From: Hungatella sp. UBA4396
GTDB lineage: Bacteria; Bacillota; Clostridia; Lachnospirales; Lachnospiraceae
Assembly: GCA_002389905.1 (NCBI GenBank)
Contig: DGRE01000055.1
Location: 6,954 to 70,953 of the forward strand
Direction: 5' to 3'
DNA: 64,000 bases
Shown here one piece after another: positions 58,101 through 64,000 of this stretch; within the stretch, counting starts at the first letter, position 1, and every line of letters starts with the position of its first letter. The notes beneath the pieces were generated by a model, which made no database searches, had not been told where the DNA came from, and saw only the letters and a program-made list of their open reading frames with translations. Both the position numbers and the translations under genes were made by a program.

Positions 58101-58847
58101 ATGTATAAACTTTTAATATGCGAAGATGAGTCGTTGGAAAGAAAAGCTCTGAACCTGCTTATTCAGCGCCATTACCGCAACATTCATTTAGTTGGATATG
58201 CAACCACCGGTTTTGAAGCAATTAAGTTAGCTCACCAACATTTACCGGATATCATTCTGATGGACATTGACATGCCTCAATGCAATGGACTGGATGCACA
58301 AAAGGAAATTTGCCGGTTTCTGCCTAATGTAAATACAGTTATTATCACTGCATATAATGATTTTACCTACGCACAGCAGGCAATAAAATGCGGTGTTATC
58401 GACTTTTTGCTAAAACCCATTGCACCAAATGATCTGTATAATTGCCTGGATAAAATATTAAAATCTATACAAAAAACAGGTTCTGCTTCTGCTGTCCCGC
58501 CTGAATATACAGATTACATTCAAAAAATACTTGATTATATTGATTACCATTTTTTAGATGATTTGAATCTAAGTGACTTGGCTTCTGAGTTTAATTTAAA
58601 TGAAAAGTACCTTAGCAGATATTTCAAACAAAAAATGGGGACTTCTTTTACAGAATATATCATAAAACTAAAAATAGAGCGGTCAAAAAATATGCTGGAA
58701 TACTCAGACGCTCCCATTTACGAAATTGCAGCAGACCTTAATTTTAATGACGCTTCTTACTTTACAAAAGTCTTTCAGAAAAAGGAAGGTGTTTCTCCCT
58801 CCCAATATAGGAAAAATACCGAAAGTTTCCGGCATTCCAAATTGTAA
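58101..58847 (+). CDS. AraC-type response regulator
   Basis: A 248-residue response regulator: receiver domain 1-120 with phosphoacceptor Asp55 in ILMDIDMPQ, the conserved Lys in LLKPIAP, and a C-terminal AraC helix-turn-helix pair at about 145-245 (LSDLASEFNLNEKYLSRYFK; IYEIAADLNFNDASYFTKVF). It pairs with the PocR kinase and most probably activates the divergent shell operon through the repeated TGGTATTTTTyC sites. AAAGGAGG precedes the ATG. Confidence 0.92.
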   Translation: MYKLLICEDESLERKALNLLIQRHYRNIHLVGYATTGFEAIKLAHQHLPDIILMDIDMPQCNGLDAQKEICRFLPNVNTVIITAYNDFTYAQQAIKCGVIDFLLKPIAPNDLYNCLDKILKSIQKTGSASAVPPEYTDYIQKILDYIDYHFLDDLNLSDLASEFNLNEKYLSRYFKQKMGTSFTEYIIKLKIERSKNMLEYSDAPIYEIAADLNFNDASYFTKVFQKKEGVSPSQYRKNTESFRHSKL

Positions 58848-58870
58848 ATAACTGATTTATCATAAATCCT

Positions 58871-58912
58871 AAATGGTTCTTGAAGCAACGCTCCAGGAAC
58901 CATTTTGTTAAT
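58871..58912 (+). terminator. Terminator after the response regulator, twin of 45215-45255
   Basis: AAATGGTTCTTG pairs with CAGGAACCATTT (one wobble pair), with an inner AGC/GCT stem, followed by TTGTTA. Stem and loop are almost the same as the hairpin beyond the other end of the locus. Confidence 0.75.
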
Positions 58913-59410
58913 AATCCAAAATAAATACGGGTTGAAAAATAATATAAGGATTGTCTAAAATAAATTTCGAATTGGACCGTTACTATTCATAGACTTTTAG
59001 GTGATCCGTTTTGAATACAATCTGGCACAAGTTCAAGAAACTAGTCGTTCCTGCATAGACCATATTATTGGAAATTTCACTCCCCGCTTCATTCCAACGC
59101 TACTTATAAGCTGAAACTGAGCAAAAAAACCTTAAAGCCATGTATGGAGATATCTTCTAATTTCTAAAAGTGTATCAATTATCTTACATAAGACACTATT
59201 AACATTTTTTCTATCAGGTTTTCACAGCATAGCTTTGTCATGAACGCTCATCCCTTAAATGCCTTTTCATTGTTCATAATGAGTAACTTGAAAGCCTTAC
59301 TTTACTGTGGTAAACTTGTTCCATATAACTATAGAATAACTCTTTTGATATGAGTAGTAGGAAACTTTTACGCTTTGGAAGCGAATTTATATAACAGGAA
59401 GGTAATGTAA
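58913..59410. other. Intergenic stretch without recognisable genes
   Basis: About 500 AT-rich bases with short broken frames on both strands and no ribosome site except the one serving the gene at 59411. I recognise no transposase, RNA gene or regulatory motif. It may be decayed coding DNA. Confidence 0.4.
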
Positions 59411-59884
59411 ATGGATCATCAGGAATATTTTTCACAGGTTAAAGCCAAATTTATCAATACAAAACAGGCAAATATCAGTGGGTTAGATACTCTCGTGATT
59501 TATGAGGAAGTATTTAAATGGAAATGGATTGCAACAAAGTTGAAGATATTTTCATTTGCAGCTTATACCGATAGGATTGACGAGAACTTGATAAAAAGCT
59601 ACACAGAAAAATGCTTGCAATATGCGTGTAAAAATAAAAAAGGTCTTCCGAGAGGTTTTCAAAACGGGGTTGTTAGTTACAGTATTTTAGTTTCAGAAAG
59701 CATAGATCCATCTGCGATATCTTTTGTGTCAAAAAGACCAGACAAACATTGGTCAGCCTTTGAAATGCCAATCATCGTTGATTTATCTAAAAAAGAACTG
59801 TATTATTACAAAGAAAACATTATATGGGGAGCACTTTATGATTCGTTTTTGAATGAATATATTATGTGCAATTTTAATTTTTAG
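59411..59884 (+). CDS. Hypothetical protein, 157 residues
   Basis: I do not recognise the family with certainty. The protein is mixed alpha/beta, with ISGLDTLVIYEEVFKWKWIATKLKIFSFAA in the first third, LPRGFQNGVVSYSILVSE in the middle, and HWSAFEMPIIVDLSKKELYYYKENIIWGALYDSF near the end. The last two stretches look like a conserved core of a small family seen in gut Firmicutes. There is no signal peptide or membrane helix. CAGGAAGGTAATGTAA precedes the ATG, giving a reasonable ribosome site. It stands alone. Confidence 0.65.
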   Translation: MDHQEYFSQVKAKFINTKQANISGLDTLVIYEEVFKWKWIATKLKIFSFAAYTDRIDENLIKSYTEKCLQYACKNKKGLPRGFQNGVVSYSILVSESIDPSAISFVSKRPDKHWSAFEMPIIVDLSKKELYYYKENIIWGALYDSFLNEYIMCNFNF

Positions 59885-59957
59885 TGAGATTATGAGCATG
59901 CCTTCCGAGCCACCCTTAAACCATATACCAGATAAAATCTCACTAATTATGAAATTA

Positions 59958-59989
59958 AGCGGTTACATCAAAACAAAGATGTAACCGCT
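59958..59989. repeat. Perfect 12-bp inverted repeat
   Basis: AGCGGTTACATC (59958-59969) and GATGTAACCGCT (59978-59989) form a perfect stem with an 8-base loop. It lies between the hypothetical gene and the nitroreductase. No T-run follows on the plus strand, so it is at best a weak terminator. A 56-codon open frame without a start overlaps it and ends at 60105. Confidence 0.5.
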
Positions 59990-60111
59990 CTCTGCCTGCT
60001 GCATACCCAGTATGGTCCGGACAATGTTTGCATAAGAGCAGTGGAAATCAATGGCACCTTGCAGTATAACAGCAAAAAGCAGAAATTTGATTGCAGGAAA
60101 GGATGACAAAA

Positions 60112-60702
60112 ATGTTACCAGCCATAATAGACAGACGCAGCATACGGAAATATAAAAGTATAGATGTACCTAAACCTATGATAGAGGAAATTTTACAGTC
60201 GGGAATGCTTGCGCCATCCTCAAAAAACCGTCAGCCATGGAAATTCATTGTAGTGACAGGCAGTGCAAAGAAGGATATGCTTGAGGTTATGGGTAGAGGA
60301 TTAAAGCGGGAAAAAGAATACCCGCTTCTTCCGGGAAGCGCACAGTACCTCAGCGGTGCAGAATATACCTTAGAAATCATGGAGCAGGCGCCCATTATTA
60401 TTTTTATTGTTAATTCACTTGGGATAGATATCCATTCTTCCTTGAATTCCGAAGAACGCATTTATGAAATCTGTAATGCTCAATCAATAGGCGCAGCAAT
60501 TGAGAACATGACACTTACTGCTACCGAACTTGGTTTGGGCAGCTTATGGATTTGCGATACCTATTTCGCATATAGGGAACTGTGCGGTTGGTTAAACGTT
60601 GATGGAGAACTTTTTGCAGCGATGACCGTAGGATATGCAGACGAAATCCCTTTTGCCAGACCAAGAAAAAGTATGAAAGATGTTATTGAGTGGCGTGCAT
60701 AA
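60112..60702 (+). CDS. Nitroreductase-family protein
   Basis: A 196-residue FMN-dependent nitroreductase-fold protein. The N-terminal DRRSIRKYKS is the FMN phosphate motif; GMLAPSSKNRQPWKFIVVTG is the classic second motif; GAAIENMTLTATELGLGSLW and AAMTVGYADE complete the family pattern. It probably uses NAD(P)H to reduce a nitro compound, quinone or other acceptor; the true substrate is not predictable. I place the start at 60112, where AGGAAAGG lies nine bases upstream; earlier in-frame starts at 60091 (TTG) and 60103 overlap that site. Confidence 0.88.
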   Translation: MLPAIIDRRSIRKYKSIDVPKPMIEEILQSGMLAPSSKNRQPWKFIVVTGSAKKDMLEVMGRGLKREKEYPLLPGSAQYLSGAEYTLEIMEQAPIIIFIVNSLGIDIHSSLNSEERIYEICNAQSIGAAIENMTLTATELGLGSLWICDTYFAYRELCGWLNVDGELFAAMTVGYADEIPFARPRKSMKDVIEWRA

Positions 60703-60896
60703 CCAACGCTTCCGGTTACCGAAGCGTCGGAGGCTGTCATCTCTTAAAAGACTAGACTGTCCAGGCATTCTTTTTTGTATAGTGATAGAGGAAGCCTTTT
60801 GGTGCCGAAATGCATTCATATACCATCTAATCTCCTCCTTTATGGTTTTTTCGGACTGATATGCCAATCCTGCCATAAATTCCCCCGAATGTTGTG

Positions 60897-60969
60897 GCTG
60901 TCAGCGAGATTAGCTGACAGCATTCCTTCTGGCTTCTTAGCCTGGCCCGCAAAATAGCCAGGCTTCTTT
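60897..60969 (+). terminator. Tandem hairpins after the nitroreductase gene
   Basis: GCTGTCAGC/GCTGACAGC (60897-60921) is followed by AGCCTGGC/GCCAGGCT (60939-60964) and then TCTTTATTG. The second is a reasonable intrinsic terminator. The 190 bases between the gene and the first hairpin hold another small hairpin (ACGCTT/AAGCGT near 60711) and no gene. Confidence 0.65.
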
Positions 60970-60995
60970 ATTGCGAAGTATTTACAAATTACTAC

Positions 60996-61235
60996 TTAAC
61001 AATCTCCAATTGTGAAATATACAATACGAAAATAATCTTTTATTGTTGGAATATTCAATGAGAGCCTCAGACAGCCTTTATTTTCCCTATGCTTTTTTAA
61101 CAACTCATTCTGAATACCATATTTTTTGTTAATATTCTCTTCACTCCCGTCCGTATACAATAGATTCACCACTCCGGAACACTCATTTACTGTTTCTAAA
61201 AAGTTTTTCATATTAAAGATTTTTAATTTTAACAT
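60996..61235 (-). CDS. Small hypothetical protein, 79 residues
   Basis: A 79-residue protein (MLKLKIFNMKNFLETVNECS start). It resembles a group of small Lachnospiraceae proteins of unknown role that share FLETVNxCSG, a turn DGSEENINKKYGIQ and a terminal strand pair ending FTIGDC; I know no function. GGAGG seven bases before the ATG at 61235 decides the start, against a longer frame from 61277. It is on the same strand as the AraC regulator upstream and may be co-transcribed. Confidence 0.65.
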   Translation of the reverse strand: MLKLKIFNMKNFLETVNECSGVVNLLYTDGSEENINKKYGIQNELLKKHRENKGCLRLSLNIPTIKDYFRIVYFTIGDC

Positions 61236-61350
61236 TGCACATCCTCCATTCAAAAAAGGTTTATATGGTGATTGCAATGAGTTTTGCTATTTTGATTGCC
61301 TATCACCTATACAAATATCATTATAGTGCAATCTCTTATGGATAAATATC

Positions 61351-62274
61351 CTATTTCTGCCTTTGTATATCACTATCCTGCCATTTCTTGCGATACTCTA
61401 AGGGAGTACAGCCGACATGTTCCCGAAACACTTTACCAAAATAGCTGCTGCTTCCCAATCCGCAGGCATGACAGATAGATGTAATGGATTCTCGGCCTTT
61501 TGATAACATATTGCATGCCATTTGCAGCCGGTAATTTTTTATATAATCCACAGGTGTCATATGCAGACAATCATGGAACGCCCGAAAGCACTCACGTTCA
61601 CTGAAAAAAGCGGCAGCGGCAATTTCCGCAATTGAAATCTTTTCCGCGTAATGTTCATGAATATATATCATCATCAATTTTATTTTATCATTTATTTTAT
61701 TATAATCCCCCTTCTTCTCAAGCAAAGGGAGAGATATGGTAAGAAGATGGAGCCATATATCAGACAAAGCTGTTCGCAGTTTTATTTCATATCCAAAATC
61801 GCTCTCAGAAAGATGAAAGGATTCACGAATTGTATTTAATAACTCTGCCTGTACGGGATTATCAGGATATAATGCTATAATTTCTACCTGCGGAGCCGTA
61901 ATAACCGGTGAAATAAATTTTTGTTCAATTCGGCTTCCCAGTTCGCCGCCTATAAAAGAAGTATCAAAAATGTGTAAAAGCTGAACAGTTCCTTTTGCTT
62001 CCCCCTGCGTTCGTGTCATATGGAGTACATTGGAATTGACCATTCCGCCGGAGCCTGCTGGAAATACCATTTTTCCTTTTGGGGTATAATACTCTAATTC
62101 ACCGCTTTGCATATAAAAAAGTTCTACTGCTTTATGCCAGTGCCATGGTACGAAACGGTCTATATGTTTATCCAATTCAACATGAGAAGCAATGTATTGA
62201 AAATCGGACACAAAATCAGGTAATAATTCTTCTTTACTTCCTGTATGAAATTCGATGTTGGAGATATTTCTCAA
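61351..62274 (-). CDS. AraC-family regulator with cupin domain
   Basis: A 307-residue AraC/XylS regulator. Residues 30-130 form a cupin sensor (HIDRFVPWHWHKAVELFYMQ; GELEYYTPKGKMVFPAGSG), and 205-300 the two helix-turn-helix motifs (ISIAEIAAAAFFSERECFRA; CHACGLGSSSYFGKVFREHV) ending in CTPLEYRKKW. The start is a TTG at 62274, since AAGGAGGGG lies seven bases upstream and no ATG fits. Such regulators usually sense a sugar or related metabolite and sit next to their targets; here the upstream side has been interrupted by an IS256 element 177 bases away. Confidence 0.88.
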   Translation of the reverse strand: MRNISNIEFHTGSKEELLPDFVSDFQYIASHVELDKHIDRFVPWHWHKAVELFYMQSGELEYYTPKGKMVFPAGSGGMVNSNVLHMTRTQGEAKGTVQLLHIFDTSFIGGELGSRIEQKFISPVITAPQVEIIALYPDNPVQAELLNTIRESFHLSESDFGYEIKLRTALSDIWLHLLTISLPLLEKKGDYNKINDKIKLMMIYIHEHYAEKISIAEIAAAAFFSERECFRAFHDCLHMTPVDYIKNYRLQMACNMLSKGRESITSICHACGLGSSSYFGKVFREHVGCTPLEYRKKWQDSDIQRQK

Positions 62275-62443
62275 ATCTTTTCCCCTCCTTTTTTATGATA
62301 TCTACAGTCCCTTTTTGCCTTTTCCAGCTTCGTTTCTCGCCATTTTTCTAATTTTCTTTTCCAGCCTGTCAGCCCTAATGTTCTCATTATAACATGAATA
62401 TTCGAAAATATGGGAATATTAGATTTCCTATACGATTCAGTCT

Positions 62444-62451
62444 TTTTGAAA
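62444..62451. repeat. Target-site duplication, left copy
   Basis: TTTTGAAA directly abuts the left end of the IS256-family element and is repeated exactly at 63816-63823. Confidence 0.85.
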
Positions 62452-63815
62452 GATGACGTATAATTAATTTCGCAAATATAATTTCATAAAAAATAGACAT
62501 GGTCTATAGCCGTTTGGTAAAATGAAGTCACCACAACCAAATCTCACAAAGGAGGCTATAGAACATGTCCGATAACATTATACAATTAAATCAGGAACTT
62601 ATCCATAACGAATTGAAAGATTTAGTACGTAACAGCGTTGAGGAGACTCTCAATGCCTTGCTGGATCATGAAGCAGGTGAACTCGTTCATGCTGAAAAAT
62701 ACGAGCGTTCCGGTGAACGCAAAGGATATCGTTCTGGACATTATAGCAGAAACTTTCAAACCACAGCTGGTGAGGTCAAATTGAAAATGCCAAAGCTAAA
62801 GGGCGTTCCGTTTGAAACTGCCATTATTGAGCGATATCGCCGCAGAGAATGCTCTGTAGAAGAAGCTCTTATTGAAATGTATCTCGCAGGTGTTTCGGTT
62901 CGCCGTGTTGAGGATATTACCGAGGCATTATGGGGAACAAAAGTTTCACCTGGCACAATAAGTAATCTAAATAAAAAAGCTTATGAGCACATTGAGACAT
63001 GGAGAAGTCGCAAACTTAGCGGTTCTTATCCCTATATTTATGTAGATGGTGTTTACTTAAAACGCAGTTGGGGCGGTGAAATACAAAACGTCTCTATCCT
63101 TGTTGCCATTGGAGTCAATGAGGAGGGATGTCGTGAAATCATTGGTGCGGCAGAAGGTATGAAAGAAGATCGCGAAAGCTGGAGATCCTTCTTTGTATGG
63201 CTAAAAGAACGTGGCCTGGCTGGAGTGCGCCTAATTATCGGTGATAAATGTCTTGGGATGCTCGAATCCATTCCAGAAGTATTTCCGGATGCAAAGTATC
63301 AAAGGTGTACCGTTCATTTCTACCGGAATATATTCTCAGCCACTCCTCGTAATAAGATGAAAGAGGTCTCTATGCTGCTAAAGGCTATTCATTCTCAGGA
63401 GTGTAAAACATCTGCAAAGGAAAAGGCTAAACAAGTAGCTGAAAAACTCCGCGAGATGAAATTAACTTCAGCAGCTAAAAAGGTCGAAGATGGAATCGAG
63501 GAGACCCTAACATACATGGATTTTCCCAGCCAACACTGGACTAGAATCCGCACCAATAATACCATTGAACGTCTGAACCGGGAAATTAAACGTAGAACCC
63601 GGGCAATTGGCGCTTTCCCTGATGGGCAAAGTGCTTTAATGCTTGTATGTGCCAGACTGCGACACGTAGCTGGAACCCAATGGGGTACTAAGCGGTACAT
63701 GAATATGGAGCATCTGAAAGAATTGGATCTCCAGAGCCAGTCTGATATCATAGCCGGTTGACTACCGGCTGCCTAACGGCCGAAATGCAATTTGCGAAAA
63801 AGTCTTGACACTATC
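62452..63815 (+). mobile_element. Intact IS256-family insertion sequence
   Basis: A 1364-bp element bounded by imperfect terminal inverted repeats at 62452-62485 and 63782-63815. Both start with GAT and share TTTCGCAAAT followed after three bases by ATTTC. Exact 8-bp direct repeats TTTTGAAA flank it (62444-62451 and 63816-63823), as expected for the IS256 family (8-9 bp). The single transposase gene is complete. The clean ends and exact duplication indicate a recent insertion. Confidence 0.9.
62565..63761 (+). CDS. IS256-family transposase (mutator-type DDE)
   Basis: A 398-residue transposase of the IS256 (mutator-like) family. Catalytic residues are visible as Asp161 in YVDGVYLK, Asp227 in IIGDKCLGM and Glu335 in NNTIERLNREIKRRT; the C/H region RCTVHFYRN is also conserved. 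The N-terminal part (ELVHAEKYERSGERKGYRSG) is the DNA-binding segment typical of the family. AAAGGAGG precedes the ATG. Nothing suggests inactivation. Confidence 0.95.
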   Translation: MSDNIIQLNQELIHNELKDLVRNSVEETLNALLDHEAGELVHAEKYERSGERKGYRSGHYSRNFQTTAGEVKLKMPKLKGVPFETAIIERYRRRECSVEEALIEMYLAGVSVRRVEDITEALWGTKVSPGTISNLNKKAYEHIETWRSRKLSGSYPYIYVDGVYLKRSWGGEIQNVSILVAIGVNEEGCREIIGAAEGMKEDRESWRSFFVWLKERGLAGVRLIIGDKCLGMLESIPEVFPDAKYQRCTVHFYRNIFSATPRNKMKEVSMLLKAIHSQECKTSAKEKAKQVAEKLREMKLTSAAKKVEDGIEETLTYMDFPSQHWTRIRTNNTIERLNREIKRRTRAIGAFPDGQSALMLVCARLRHVAGTQWGTKRYMNMEHLKELDLQSQSDIIAG

Positions 63816-63823
63816 TTTTGAAA
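63816..63823. repeat. Target-site duplication, right copy
   Basis: TTTTGAAA directly follows the right inverted repeat. From here to the window end at 64000 I see no gene start, ribosome site or repeat. Confidence 0.85.
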
Positions 63824-64000
63824 TTACCTTGCCTATTCTCCAGAAATCAGTCATGGGTTGGTGCTTCCATATAATAGCAGAACATAAGCTTGCATATATG
63901 TCTTTTCTGGACATTTACGCCATGATGGTATATCAACACTGATCTTTCTCAAATCTTTTTGGGTAACAATGCTTTAGGAAAATAGGGTAGAGAAATAATT

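Noticed and set aside
1..64000. CRISPR arrays, tRNA or rRNA genes
   Set aside because: No regular short direct repeats with spacers, no cloverleaf with a T-loop (GTTCGAATC type), and no rRNA-like conserved stretches were noticed on either strand.

Overview
The window reads as one continuous chromosomal stretch of an anaerobic, probably spore-forming, low-GC Firmicute, most likely a Lachnospiraceae member (Clostridium/Lacrimispora/Enterocloster-like; this is inference). The support is: strong AGGAGG ribosome sites and TTGACA-17-TATAAT promoters; oxygen-sensitive enzymes (2-oxoacid:ferredoxin oxidoreductase, glycyl radical enzyme, anaerobic sulfatase-maturating enzyme); split transketolases; DUF4183 surface proteins; and a GH94 cellobiose phosphorylase with the same 811-residue length as the Clostridium thermocellum enzyme. 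No rRNA, tRNA or CRISPR array was seen.

Layout. 0-2.7 kb: end of an unknown plus-strand gene, then a fused KorA/KorB pair. 3.2-8.1 kb: four plus-strand DUF4183/DUF11-type structural proteins, probably spore or cell surface. 8.2-16.5 kb: a minus-strand operon for a lipoprotein, two permeases, two ATPases, a cytosolic Cys-type sulfatase and its maturase, with a divergent LacI-type regulator and two matching operators. 16.6-25 kb: cellobiose uptake and cleavage (LacI regulator, binding protein, two permeases, GH1 enzyme; divergent GH94 phosphorylase). 25-26.1 kb: a PQQ-dehydrogenase-like beta-propeller without a signal peptide. 26.3-40.3 kb: an AT-rich catabolic block (DASS anion transporter, molybdenum hydroxylase, Zn alcohol dehydrogenase, IolD-like ThDP enzyme, RpiB-like isomerase, split transketolase, IolA-like dehydrogenase, LysR regulator), interrupted by an IS30 remnant and followed by an IS4 remnant. 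41.1-45 kb: a second split transketolase with transaldolase and a ROK repressor. 45.2-58.9 kb: a complete glycyl-radical-enzyme microcompartment locus with its divergent PocR-type sensor kinase and AraC-type response regulator. 59.4-64 kb: small genes, a nitroreductase, an AraC regulator and an intact IS256-family element with an 8-bp target duplication.

How the parts work together. The sulfatase operon looks like import of a sulfated small molecule followed by desulfation in the cytosol, driven by an ATPase pair in which all visible defects fall in one composite site. The cellobiose locus imports the disaccharide and either phosphorolyses (GH94) or hydrolyses it (GH1); it lacks an ATPase, so a shared one elsewhere is expected. 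In the microcompartment, a B12-independent glycerol/1,2-propanediol dehydratase makes an aldehyde inside the shell; CoA-acylating aldehyde dehydrogenase, PduL and an iron alcohol dehydrogenase convert it to acyl phosphate and alcohol; an aquaglyceroporin supplies the diol. The 26-40 kb block combines known enzyme families in an arrangement I cannot map to a named pathway and is the best candidate here for undescribed metabolism.
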